NCBI GenBank assembly: GCA_021464245.1
Contig: JADCRB010000037.1
Span: forward strand, 3,364,056 to 3,428,055
Origin: Carallia brachiata
Taxonomy: Eukaryota > Streptophyta > Magnoliopsida > Malpighiales > Rhizophoraceae
Length of the DNA stretch: 64,000 bases
Reading direction: 5' to 3'
Below are positions 25,547 to 37,130 of the stretch, piece by piece. The notes below the pieces were generated by a model. The model saw only the letters and a list, made by a program, of their open reading frames with translations. It had not been told where the DNA came from and searched no databases. Position numbers and translations under genes: made by a program. The first letter of the stretch is position 1. Each line of letters begins with the position of its first letter.

Positions 25547-26430
25547 CTCCTTATCTTTCTTCAGTTCAACCTTTTCTCCAGAACAAACGAAAGAGATCAA
25601 ATTTAGGAATTCAGTTACCAATTGTCAGTTACAATTTCCCACATCTATTTTGGATCAATTAAATGAATTGACTAAAAGTCATTATTAATACCAAACACCC
25701 AAATGGAAGAAACGGAAAACTTTTGTATAAAAAAAGGCCAAAACTAAATAGACAAAAATCTTTGACAATAAAGAAACCCACGAGACGTGATACGCACAAA
25801 AAGAACAACAAAATGGAGCCCCAGACGTTTCACTTAGCTCAGTCTGCTAATGTCCCCATCTCTAGCGTAAGCCGTCAGCTAAGCATAGGTAAGCAAACAA
25901 CACAAAGTAAAATATATATATATATATATAACCCACCGACAAATAATTCACTTCAACGCTGCACTAAAAAAAAGATCCCATTTTGAACATTGTCACGCAT
26001 ACCCAAAAGAGAAAATTCAAGATTCAAAGGGAAAAAAGATCCCATTTTGAACATTGTCAAGCGTACCCAAAAGAGAAAATTCAAGATTCAAAGGGAAAAA
26101 AAGGGGCATGGACAGCGAATTTGCATAGAAGAAAGCTAATCCACAAACTGGGGACCACGAAAATAGAGAAGGCAGAAGTACCGGCAGGAAGCGAAGTGGG
26201 CAGATCTCTTTTTATATGAATTCAGCAGATGGGCCGCCGCTTTCCTCTTCGGAGAAAGAGAACAAGAAAAGAAAGATGAGAGAAGAAATGGGAGCGTTTT
26301 AGTGTTCTTGTGAGAGAAAAATGGATCTCTTTGCTTTCTGTCTGTGATATTTGTTGTTACAAATGAGGAAGAGAGAGAATACGAGGGAGACCCAGCTGGG
26401 GTTGGATAAAGTTTTGACCCCACCTTCATT
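25547..26430 (-). promoter_or_regulatory. Leader and promoter region of the IQD2-like gene
   Basis: Directly before the ATG the sequence reads like a spliced leader. An (AT)n run lies at 25911-25930 and a 64-bp tandem duplication at 25971-26100. I see no separate gene; the ORFs on the plus strand here are short and unlike proteins. Confidence 0.4.
25971..26100. repeat. 64-bp tandem duplication
   Basis: Two head-to-tail copies of a 64-bp unit, AAAGATCCCATTTTGAACAT onward, with the second copy starting near 26035. They differ at only about two positions in what I can align, so the duplication is young. It lies upstream of the IQD2-like gene. Confidence 0.8.
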
Positions 26431-28855
26431 GATCATTATTTTCCAGACAATAATGGGACCCACTTTTTCGTTAATCTAAAGCCCTGTTCTTTCGGTGCTA
26501 ATAAAGTATCTCGTGCCATCCCTCGGTGGATGCTGGACTCCGATTGGTCTTTGCAAGTTATTCCGCTGAGCACTGTGAAATCGCAGGCGAAAGGCAAACA
26601 GAAATTTTTTCAGGCCAAGTACGATCTAAATTATTAAATTGTAAGTGTATAATAATTTAAAAAAATAAATAAATAAATTATATAATTTTTATATATTCCA
26701 TTAAGCAGATTCAAGTAATTTTTTCAAAAGTAAAAGGCAAAATCATTATTCCAACCCCAAACAGCTTCACATAACTTTGCCGAAAGCAAAAGGCAAAATC
26801 CTTATTCGAACCCCCAAAGTTAGCAAAATGTGTCAATGAGACCCTGTGCGTTATAAATATCCAATAGTGTGTATATGTACAACATGTCATTAATTAAATT
26901 CAACAGAAAATCTTCTTTTTTATATATTTTAAAAATACTCTATTGATTAAGAATTTTAATTTTTATCTTTGATATTTGTGTTTTCATTCGAAGAAGAAGA
27001 TATGATGTTTATGAAGAATAAAGAAATATATTTTTATTGTGTAGTTTATGATGTTGAGTTTTCATTAGGGGAAAAAAAAAGATAATTCATTACATATGAG
27101 GAATAACGGCTTAGTACTCTGGCATTCTGGTAGCAAAAAATTATTTTGCAATATTTATGCCATTTACATTATCATAAGAAACTCGATTGAAAATATTTTA
27201 AGTACATGACATGAATCTAAATGGTAAATTTTGTAAAAGTTAGATACTTTGATATATTTTGGCCAAAATTTTGAAGTGGCCGAATTCAAATGTAACCCTT
27301 AATAAAAAGAAAGGAGATGAAAATTGAAAATGGAAACCATTGTATACACTCGTTCGATCATGGTCGTTAACCAAACGCAGACAGTATCCTATGCTAGCCT
27401 TGAATTTTTCTCCTTTTTGCTGTTCTTTTATCCATATTAAATGTTAATTAGCTACAATTCAAATGTAGTACGATCAGTCAAATAATTAGAGGGACTGAGT
27501 AGGGCAGGGAAACTTTAAACATAATACATGAACTAATTCCTAATAAGTAATCAAATTCTGACTAGTAGCTTTCATCTTTCAATCCAACAACTCCACTCCA
27601 TTATTGATTTATTGTAGTAGGCTGGGAGCTGGGGCCAGCTATTTTGATGGCTGTATTTACTTCAGCAGCTGGGCCAGGTTTATTAGGGGCCCCCACATCA
27701 TGCCACGTTATCGATGTTAATCTAATGGGTTGTTTTTTACAGGACGAAATCAAACGCAAAACGGACCATATGTGTTGTTTGATTGGTTTCCATGTCCATT
27801 TTTACCATTTCAGAGACTAAAACGTCAACAATAACAGTTTTTTTTCCTGACCAAAAAAATACATAAATAAAAATAACATTTTTTTTTTTTGGTGTAAAAA
27901 AATGAGAAGAGAAGAGTAGTACTTTATAGTCTCGTTAATAAAAATTATAATGTGTATTCCTATAAATAATTTAAATCGAGTTTTTTAGATAGCACACTCA
28001 AGATCTAGTAAATATTACCAATAAGTACATGTCGTACATGTAGTTTCACTAAACATCATGGCGAGAAGTTTTTGAACTACTAGACTTCAAAATAACAAAT
28101 TTTCTATTTCCACACTTAAAATCTAGTAAATATGACTAATCAGCACATGTCATAATGTAATTTCACTGACCATCGTAGTGAGAAGTCTTTGAACTACTAG
28201 CGCACAAAATAAAAACTTTTCTACAAAACGTTACAGCTAGGGTTTTAGTTTGCACTTTCAGTAGTTGGGACCTTTCCCTCGCTTTAAAATTGACTTTGGT
28301 GGCTCAATAATATCGGGATTTAGTGAATGGGTCCAGTCCAGGACCAACGTTCTGCCGAGAAGTATGTGTCGATATTAATATTAGTATATTACTATTATTT
28401 CACGCAACCGCTCATCATTTTTCTCACCAAAAGCAAAAGCTTCACTTACAAGATATAGAAAGGTATATTTTTATTTTCTCGGCCAGAAAATCATTTATTT
28501 TTGTAACAAAAATTTTCTTTAAAGAATAATGTTTGCAGATAAACTATTTTTAGCGAACAGGCGGACCTTTAACTGGGGCAATTTTTCAGCAGAAAAAGGA
28601 CATTCACACAACCAGCAACATTTTTCCAGCTTTGAGTCCACACAACTTGGTATTCGTGGGCATTCCTTCAATTGGAATCAGGGCAATGAGCAGCCCAACT
28701 TAGATTTCTTTTAAAATTTCGGGAACTGTTTCTATAATGAGGATTGGGGGAAGTCATCCACGTAACAACTTGCACCCAGAGAATCGTTTGGTTTGGTGGA
28801 AAATTCGATGTTAATGAACGACAAAACAATCGACTTTGGTGGTGGTAGGCTGTTT
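26431..28855. other. Intergenic, AT-rich
   Basis: About 2.4 kb without a gene. It contains a diverged tandem repeat at 27993-28200, short repeats of AAAGGCAAAATC near 26733 and 26790, and T/A runs. Nothing coding is supported. Confidence 0.5.
27993..28200. repeat. Diverged tandem duplication, period about 118 bp
   Basis: Units begin CACACTCAAGATCTAGTAAA (27993) and CACACTTAAAATCTAGTAAA (28111). Both end GAACTACTAG (28083 and 28200). They share GAGAAGT and ACATGTC blocks and differ at many sites, so the duplication is old. No ORF. Confidence 0.7.
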
Positions 28856-29291
28856 TGTTGGAACAGAAAAGACGGTGAGATTGGAAATGAAAGAATTGCT
28901 TCAAGTCGTGTAATAAACGTCACTTTTCTTAAGGCAAAATTCGCCCTCACTAAATTGCAACAGAGGTATAATGCGAACTCCCTCACAAGATAAAATGAAG
29001 CACACTCAACTGCAGGTTGCACTACTGAAATCGAGCCCTCGAGAAGTTATTGTAATATCCAAAATTACTCACAAAAGTGTATGAATTTTTCTATCTTCTC
29101 TATTAACTATGTGAATGGCCAATTCACATATTTATAGGGAGAATAATTTAGTAGTTATTTGGCCAAGATATGCGTCTTTTGGGTTTAGTGGACACGACTA
29201 TTCAACATGTCCTTTCATCAATAGACATATATCCATAACCATCAAATTAACTAGGGGACACGACTTTTCTATTTTGAAAATTTCCCCAACA
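28856..29291 (-). repeat. 3' LTR of the LARD-like element
   Basis: 436 bp, TG...CA ends in transcription direction. A TATA-box-like TATAAATATG lies on the minus strand (29136-29127). Compared with the other LTR I count about eleven substitutions, all transitions, and one 1-bp indel, so roughly 97% identity. Confidence 0.85.
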
Positions 29292-30219
29292 ATCCCCCGC
29301 CATTTTCAAATAAGAAAATGTAACGGATTCTTCGTAATTTTGGAAGTCAACTGCATAAGTAAGGTGTCTTACAGATTGAACCTTACGTAGTGAAATATGC
29401 GTTACAACATATCTGAATAGTATGGTAGACAAGTTTTGAACTAACTATTCTTATTGATATCCTGTAGAAATATTCCACACAGTTGACTATACAACATTAT
29501 ACTTCTCTTTTTAATAATTGACACATTAAAGGCCATTGTGTCCATATCCTTTTCATAAATGTTTTAAAGTTAAGTCCTTAAACTTATTGGAACGGCCTAC
29601 ACATTCTACATTCACATAGGCAGACTAGGACCCCCGCTATAAAGTACCCTTTCAAGCCTGTTAAGAGTTTTTAAAACTCAACCTCCCAATTAGCTGCGGG
29701 TACTAAGCATTATGAAACTTCGGGATGAAGAAAAAATGAGTATAATGCTTCAAATCACGCTAATGATGTACTTTGACTCATTGAACTCAAGACTTGACGT
29801 TGTATCAAGCGTTGAGTCGAGGTTCCATCATGGGTGATCAACAATTATGAACTTGAACTCATCCCTCATTTGATGTCTCATTCATCAAGTTATTGTTAAC
29901 CCTTTTTGTTAAAGATTAACCTTCTTTTAATACGCAACTGACTTTTCGAAAGTCTTTTATATTTACTATGGTACCACAAATTGCACGCTAAGAGATACCG
30001 TTAATATAACGGTTAACATCTCACCCTTTCACTCTAAAGGGTCATTAACTTTAAATAAATTAAAGGCATTTGCTCTAGTGGTCGCGATCCACGAGCGTCA
30101 CAATATTTCTATTTGTTTGTCTATGCTACAGTATAGTTGTCTATAAGTCATCTACTACTTTCTTTTATTTGTAAAAGAAAGAAAATAATTTGACTTGTGA
30201 AAAGACTTTGAATAGTCAC

Positions 30220-30655
30220 TTATAAAAAGTCATGACTCTTTTCGAAAGAAAACGTCTTTTCCCCACAAAAGATTATGTCTATTTCCATAAAAGGTCGTGT
30301 TTCTTTCTATAAAGAGTCACATCTCTTTGTATGAAATGTCGCATCTTTTCTCATACAAGTTCGCGTCCCTTTCTACTAATGTTCATGTCTTTTCCTGTCA
30401 AAAGTCATGTCTCTTCCTTTGAAAGATCTCGTCTCTTCTCTTGAAGAGTAATTTGAAGAGTCACGCCTCTTCTCATGAAAAATCACGTCTCTTTCTATGG
30501 GAGGTCGCATCTCTTCCCATAAAAGGTTGCGTCTCTTCCCATTTATGGTCATAACTTTTCCTATCAAAAGTCATGTCTCTTCTTTTGAAGAGTTTCATCT
30601 CTTCTTTTGAAGAGTAGCGTCTTTTCTCTTGAAGAGTCTTGTCTCTTCTTATGTC
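30220..30655. repeat. Array of short degenerate palindromic repeats
   Basis: Roughly 18 units with a period near 22-24 bp, each built on GTCNNGTCTCTT plus a partly complementary stretch (for example CTCTTCTTTTGAAGAG). Most units could form a small hairpin. The units are degenerate and contiguous, without the unique spacers of a CRISPR array. The array lies inside the LTR element. Confidence 0.75.
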
Positions 30656-32315
30656 CCTTGGATTGGAATTACAAATTCCAACAATGGCTATGCCTGTTCT
30701 AGTGGAACGATTCCACTTTGCTTGCCTTATGCATATCTCATGCATATTTAATCAAATTAAAATTGACAAAACAAACAAAGGTCAGTTATAAATATTCCTA
30801 CCTTCCATGCTAAGAATCATGCTTGTAAAGATTTACCATGCATATATAACTATATATATATATATAAAAATTTACCATGTAATCCCACTATTTCTTCATT
30901 TCATGCTATACACTAATGTCATATATATATATACATATATGTAAGTATGGATGCATGCATGCATACCATCATGTAATTCTAACAGGCAAACATGAACATC
31001 ATTTCCATTTGAGAACCCCATGGCCGTTTCCTTAGAGAAAGAAAGAACAAATTAAGTGATGGAAATAATTATTCCATTGCTACTATCCCCTTTTTCTTCA
31101 CCATACACTCGTTATTTATGTAACGAACTAGGTTACTCGGCAACCAACATAACTAGGTGCTTCGGGCTTTGAAACCGACTGCTGCCGTTTGTGCCTTATC
31201 ATGCACTTAATTTGGCTCAAAGAGGAATTAACAATTCTTTTGATCCCTCAACGGGCGCCTTTTCCTTTGTTGTAGGAAGCAGATGAAACTGCCCCTTTAT
31301 TTATTTATTTTAATAAATCAAACAACCTTTGCCTTGTGCGAGAAAATCTATTAATTTTCGTGCACATAAATTTTCCCTTGTCATGCGTTACAGTGTTAGA
31401 CCTCTTAAAGGCTAAAAGATTATGAATTTTCTTTTCATAAACCCCACTGTTTTATTTTCACAGAAAATCATGTAGGCAGTCCTTTACCACAAAATAGTAT
31501 ATACATATATTTTTAATGATTCATCCTTTTATGCATCCATGCAAACAATACTATCATGTGTATTAAACCACTAACGGGTCATACTAAAAGAACTCATCTT
31601 TTACTTGCGTACCAAGAAAAGGCACCAAATCATTTGTTCAAGACCAATCCTCACAGTTTCTGTAATTACCATGACTATAGAGATGTGTGGCAACACACTA
31701 ATCAACACAACAAATAATTTACAACATGCAAATTAATAGCACGGATGCCAAGAAAGGACGTGCACCATGTAATTACATGCATGATCATCATGCATACGTA
31801 CCATATATACCCTTTAGATGTATGTATATTCATCATTCATCACCATGGATGCATCATCTATGTATGTATGTGTATATATTCATCATGCATGTCAAAGTCA
31901 TTCAAATAGACCAAAGGCTTTTTATCATCATGTATATCCAAACAATGATACAAATGATCATCCATTAAGTAAATCCATGCATATCATCAAAATATTGCGG
32001 TGCAGCTATCATGCATGTTTGGAGACTTTGCCTATTCATTTCAAGTGCACGTGATATCACATGACAGTGGCATGAATTGATCCATTAAAACTCCTTTTCT
32101 TTTTGTAGCTGTAATTATTTTCTAGATTTGTATCTTTTCAATTCAACTTATTTTTCGATGCTCAAACGAGAGAATTTTCACATAAACTATGTTTACCATA
32201 AATCATTAAACTGTAAGTAAAACATACCTTAATCAAGTAAGAACTTACTTGATAACTCCACAAAATTAGAAGTCAATTTCTAATTGATTCCAATAACACT
32301 ATTTTGCCTTAAGAT

Positions 32316-32752
32316 TGTTGGAACAGAAAAGATGGTGAGATTGGAAATGAAAGAATTGCTTCAAGTCGTGTAACAAACGCCACTTTCCTTAAGGCAAAAT
32401 TCGCCCTCACTAAATTGCAACAGAGGTATAATGCGAACTCCCTCACAGGATAAAATGAAGCACACTCAACTGCAGGTTGCATTACTGAAATCGAGTCCTC
32501 GAGAAGTTATTGTAATATCTAAAATTACTCACAAAAGTGTATGAATTTTTCTATCTTCTCTATTAACTATGTGAATGGCCAATTCACATATTTATAGGGA
32601 GAATAATTTGGTAGTTATTTGGCCAAGATATGCGTCTTTTAGGTTTAGTGGACACGACTATTTAACATGTCCTTTCATCAATAGACATATATCCATAACC
32701 ATCAAATTAACTAGGGGACACGAACTTTTCTATTTTGAAAATTTCCCCAACA
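32316..32752 (-). repeat. 5' LTR of the LARD-like element
   Basis: 437 bp partner of the LTR at 28856-29291. TATAAATATG on the minus strand at 32596-32587 would drive transcription leftward into the internal region. It ends in CAACA, followed by ATCTTAAGGC rather than a recognisable Met-tRNA primer site. Confidence 0.85.
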
Positions 32753-33018
32753 TATTTATTAACTTTGGGTTGTGGGGGATTTGTAGGGCTGTTCAGGGGC
32801 CTGACTTCCACCATGGTTGTAACTAACTAGTTAAATTTAGTCATCCAAAAACAAAATTTCTTGGCATTACTTAACGTCTAAGATGCCTAGATGTTAATGA
32901 AACATACTAACCAAACTTAATAAACCAAAAAATAACTAATAAGTTATAACTCAATTAATATTAGAGTTATTTTTAAAATTGAATGTTTTGAGTTACAGTT
33001 TCTATTAGCACCAATTAC

Positions 33019-33052
<34 letters not shown>

Positions 33053-34589
33053 GGGCAACCCATCTCTCAAAGGATTGGGCTGTTGAATGGGAAACTCCAC
33101 ACACGGACAGGTGGAGGCATGGCCTTTGCCTCTGTGTCAGTGTCGTTCTTCATTTTCTTTAGATGACATCCGATAACCTGTGAGGAATCGCACACAGGTC
33201 CTTCAATTCTCCCCTTGTTCTTGTTTGCTGCAAGTAATGCCATTGCCCATGTTAAAAACACCCTGCATACGAATTCCCAGAAAATTAAGAAGCGGCTTCA
33301 AGTAACCAATCATTCGCGGCTGATAATAGCAACATTGCAATCTAAAGCACTGCTTTTGCATAAGTTCCATAATTGATTCTTTTTTTGGATTATGAGACCA
33401 TAATTATCAGGATCAATCTGCAAGAAATATTTTCAATTGCATTTATGAGAGACATTGGATCTAGCAGTAAATGGTAAATACTTCATATACAATTTTACAA
33501 GTAAATCTTACAAGTATATCTTTTGCTAACAAATTTGTTCATCTAGGAGTAGATTTAGAAAATGCATTTATCATGCTATGATTTGATTAGTCACTTTCGT
33601 TGCTTATGGCGTTTCTATCTTTTTTGTTTTATAAAATTTATTGCTGAAAATATAATTACTCGAGCAAAGTATCAAAAGTAAGAATTATGCCTGCAACATA
33701 TTAATGGAAACAAAATTACGAAGCAAGTGGCCTTGAATAATCATTAATGCCCAGCTTCATCATATTCCTACGCTCGTTAACAGCACCCCCAAATAAATTA
33801 CTTTTACTCTGCAGACCTTAAATATAGTTTTGCCTGCATCGTCTCGTTTGAATCACGGGCTTGAAGTTATGGGATGAAAATCTCACTAGAAAATATAAAA
33901 TATATTTAATTCTATTTTAATTAATGTTTTCTAACTATTTTGGAAGCCCAAATGGAGTTTTATGTTGAACACTTTCTAAATTCGTTTGAAACTAACGCAG
34001 CCAATGGTAATTGTAGGCAGCTAAAAGATTAACATATACCTAATAATCAAAACCCCGCAGGTATGCCTTCTAGCCATTGAAATCGTTCGGAACTAAGGGG
34101 CACACAGAAGGGAACACGGCCGTACACCACGAGCCTGCGAGGAATACATGCGCAAGCTCTTTCTTCGGGGTTCTTGAATCCATCTGGATTCTGGAATTGA
34201 CCATCGTTCCACAATCATACGAACATCCTTTTCATCAAAACGGAAAGGAATGTAAGTCATCGTTCTATAATCACAAACCCTGCCATGGCTGCCAAAAGGT
34301 CTACACCAAAAACACCCCACATATGCTAGAACGCAATACAGTTGATTCACAAAAGCAAAAAGGATTATAGGAGACATAATAAGCCAATAAGCTCAATGCT
34401 CAAACATTTGAGTCTAGAATAACAGCAAAATCCAAAACCTCATTGTTCAATGGAGAACTATAAATGAAAGCAAACGACAGTACGGGAGTTCAGAAAAATT
34501 CCAAAACAAGAAATAGAAAACAAAATTAGAAACAAAGGACACCTAGCAGCAACACACTAGACCACCGTAACTCATGCTTAGCAAATGTC
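32753..34589. other. Intergenic between LTR element and EF1A
   Basis: Holds an (AT)n microsatellite (33021-33049), a possible orphan exon on the minus strand (33067-33270), and, near 34090-34480, the probable 3' flank of EF1A. The open frames on both strands at 34077-34377 resemble no family I know. Confidence 0.45.
33067..33270 (-). CDS. Possible orphan terminal exon, unrecognised
   Basis: On the minus strand a GTATGCAG acceptor (ending near 33265) is followed by an open frame of about 64 codons ending in TGA/TTTGA-type context near 33067. It contains ANKNKGRIEGPVCDSSQVIG and a Pro-rich end. Composition is coding-like, but no partner exons are seen. It is probably a gene remnant or chance. 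Confidence 0.2.
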   Translation of the reverse strand, partial: VCRVFLTWAMALLAANKNKGRIEGPVCDSSQVIGCHLKKMKNDTDTEAKAMPPPVRVWSFPFNSPIL

Positions 34590-36051
34590 TCACTTTCCCT
34601 TCTTTGCGGCCGACTTGGTGACCTTAGCACCAGACGGGTCCTTCTTCTCGACACCCTTGATGACACCAACAGCAACAGTCTGGCGCATGTCCCTCACAGC
34701 AAAGCGACCAAGTGGGGGGTATTCAGAGAAAGTCTCCACAACCATGGGCTTGGTGGGAATCATCTTCACAAACCCAGCATCGCCATTTTTCAAGAATTTG
34801 GGCTCCTTCTCAAGCTCCTTGCCAGATCGTCTATCAATCTTGGTCAAAATTTCGGCAAACTTGACAGCTATGTGAGAGGTGTGGCAGTCAAGAACTGGGG
34901 CATAACCATTTCCAATCTGACCAGGATGGTTCATAATGATAACCTGAGATGTGAAATTGGCAGCCTCCTTTGCAGGATCATCCTTTGAGTTAGATGCAAC
35001 AAATCCACGCTTGAGATCCTTGACGGCAACGTTCTTCACGTTGAAGCCAACATTGTCACCTGGAAGAGCCTCCTGAAGTGCCTCATGGTGCATCTCAACA
35101 GATTTTACTTCAGTTGTCAGTCCTGAAGGTCCAAAGGTCACAACCATACCAGGCTTCAGGATACCAGTTTCAACACGACCAACAGGGACAGTTCCAATGC
35201 CACCAATTTTGTAAACATCCTGAAGTGGGAGACGAAGAGGCTTGTCCGAGGGTCTCTTTGGCTCTTGGATCATGTCAAGTGCATCAAGAAGAGTGGGACC
35301 CTTGTACCAGTCCAGGTTGGTAGACCTCTCGATCATGTTATCACCCTCAAAACCAGAGATAGGGACAAATGGGATCTTATCAGGGTTGTAACCTACCTTC
35401 TTCAGGTAGGAAGACACTTCCTTAACAATTTCATCATAACGAGCCTTAGAGTACTTGGGGGTGGTGGCATCCATCTATATCATTAACAAATAAAAGCAAC
35501 AAGCATCAGATATGTATCCAGAACACTAAAACATGCTAAAAGAAAACATTAACAAATGTGGGCACAAAAGCAACTAATTTAAAGTTCACCTTGTTACAAC
35601 AGCAAATCATCTGCTTCACACCAAGAGTAAAAGCAAGCAAAGCATGCTCACGAGTCTGACCATCCTTGGAGATACCAGCTTCGAAACCACCAGTGGTGGA
35701 GTCAATAATGAGAACAGCGCAATCAGCCTGTGAGGTACCAGTGATCATGTTTTTGATAAAGTCACGATGTCCAGGAGCATCAATAACAGTGCAATAATAC
35801 TTGGTGGTCTCAAACTTCCAGAGAGCAATATCAATTGTGATACCACGCTCACGCTCAGCCTTGAGCTTGTCCAGCACCCAGGCATACTTGAATGACCTTT
35901 TGTTCATCTCAGCAGCTTCCTTTTCAAACCTCTCAATCACACGCTTATCAATACCACCAAGCTTGTAAATTAAGTGACCAGTGGTGGTTGACTTGCCAGA
36001 GTCGACATGGCCAATGACCACAATATTAATGTGAACCTTCTCCTTACCCAT
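34590..36051 (-). CDS. EF1A: Translation elongation factor 1-alpha (eEF1A)
   Basis: GTPase that delivers aminoacyl-tRNA to the ribosome. Two coding exons, 35590-36051 and 34590-35474, give 448 residues, the normal length. GTPase motifs are intact: GHVDSGKS at 14-21, DAPGH near 91-95 and NKMD at 153-156. The intron falls inside NKMD, between Lys154 and Met155. The C-terminal beta-barrel domains are complete ([13 protein letters not shown], then [15 protein letters not shown]), ending TKSAAKKGK. The 5' leader is interrupted by an intron of about 891 bp (36075-36965), a hallmark of plant EF1A genes that commonly raises expression. No frame breaks. Confidence 0.97.
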
Positions 36052-37130
36052 GATAAAAAAATCCGAAAGAGAAGCTGAAATCGATAAATAAAACAAGGAT
36101 GGGGTCAATCAACGAAACAAAACAAGCAAATAAACCCCAAAAAGGTTTTTAGATACCAGTTTCTACTGCAGTCAAAGCTTTAAAGAACTGGAGCAATTAA
36201 TCATCTAACATACACTTTTCCAACACCAACAAAGATAGACCCCAATTCTTTGGGCACAAAGACAAACACTCAAACCAAGTTGCACAACAAATAATCCCAA
36301 AATTTAAGACAACTTAGCCAAAAACTTGTTGCTATATGAACAAGACTACTTACAAAGAAACATATATGATATAAGGAACTAGCTATTATAAATACTAGTT
36401 ACTCCAAGCTTATCGAAGTGCGGCCGCTGGGATTCGAGCCCAGGTCTCCACAACAAAATTGTGGAATTTACCATTAAAGTACAGCCACTGAACCATCAAA
36501 TAAAATCAAAACTGAAAACAAATAACAGTTTTCCCGCTTCAAAAACCCATCCAAAAAAACATAATAGAGAAATTTTATTTTCGACATGCTACTGGATGCA
36601 GAATATTCTATTCATTCCAAAAAAAAATCCAAAAGAAAAGCTTTAATACAAATCCAAAAGGCAAGCCGTTAATACAGACACAGTACTTAAAATTCCTGAA
36701 AATTTTCCACTTGCAATAAAGCAACAAGAAGCACAAAAATCAATTTACGAAAAGTACTCACGTAAGTAGGATTAATAAAAGTAGATCTACACCAAGAAAC
36801 GAAAATAAACAAGAAAATCAGCTCAGAATCATATATTCCAAAGAAAAGAAAATTACACAGAACAAATAAACGAAACAAAGAGTAACAAATAGCATAATAT
36901 ATTAAAAAAAATAACAAGATCGAGACCAGCAACCAAGCCTACAAACAACAGAGAAAAGATCGAACCTTTCAAAGAAAAGAGACGGAATAAATTACAGAGA
37001 ACTAAGCGGCTAGGAGCCCCCTCGCAGTAATTGATAGCGCAGAGAGCAAAGCGAAAGAGGGCGAGAGCGTAGGCTTGCGTTGGTTTAAGTAGTGACACCG
37101 AGCCCTTGGTGTAAGTAGGGTTTCTACGCT
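36052..37130 (-). promoter_or_regulatory. EF1A leader: 5' UTR exon, leader intron and telo-box
   Basis: The second leader exon is 36052-36074, preceded by acceptor TTTCAG. The intron runs 36075-36965 with donor GAAAG|GTTCG. The first leader exon lies from 36966 to about 37080. A telo-box, AAACCCTA on the minus strand, is at 37123-37116. The layout matches known plant EF1A genes. The transcription start is inferred. Confidence 0.65.
36418..36496 (-). mobile_element. tRNA-like SINE fragment in the EF1A leader intron
   Basis: On the minus strand TGGTTCAGTGG resembles an A-box and GGGCTCGAATCCC is a B-box, about 45 bases apart, with a short hairpin-forming stretch CCACAATTTTGTTGTGG between them. 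It does not fold as a tRNA cloverleaf by eye. It is probably a SINE head, or an old tRNA pseudogene. Confidence 0.45.

Larger units (their letters stand above)
28856..32752 (-). mobile_element. Non-autonomous LTR retrotransposon (LARD-like)
   Basis: Two direct repeats of about 436 bp (28856-29291 and 32316-32752) have TGTTGG...CCAACA ends and enclose about 3.0 kb. On the minus strand GGCGGGGGAT, a purine tract, lies immediately before the 3' LTR, so the element reads leftward. It lacks any gag, protease, integrase or reverse-transcriptase frame. The inside is AT-rich with a short-repeat array (30220-30655) and TGCATG-rich stretches. The 5-bp flanks are TGTTT and TATTT, four of five matching. 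No standard Met-tRNA primer site follows the 5' LTR. Mobilisation would require proteins from another element. Confidence 0.8.

Noticed and set aside
28856..29390. Plus-strand ORFs inside the LTR
   Set aside because: The same frame recurs in the other LTR with mutations; it is non-coding LTR sequence.
30220..30655. CRISPR-like array
   Set aside because: Eukaryotic DNA; units are contiguous and degenerate with no unique spacers.
30376..30745. Minus-strand frames with repeated RRDMTFDRK-type text
   Set aside because: They are translations of the hairpin repeats; codon repeats follow from the DNA repeat and there is no promoter or start evidence.
34077..34377. Coding exons downstream of EF1A on either strand
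   Set aside because: Both strands open, no family recognised, and it lies where the EF1A 3' flank should be.
36418..36496. tRNA gene
   Set aside because: A-box and B-box are present, but the acceptor and anticodon stems do not pair by eye.
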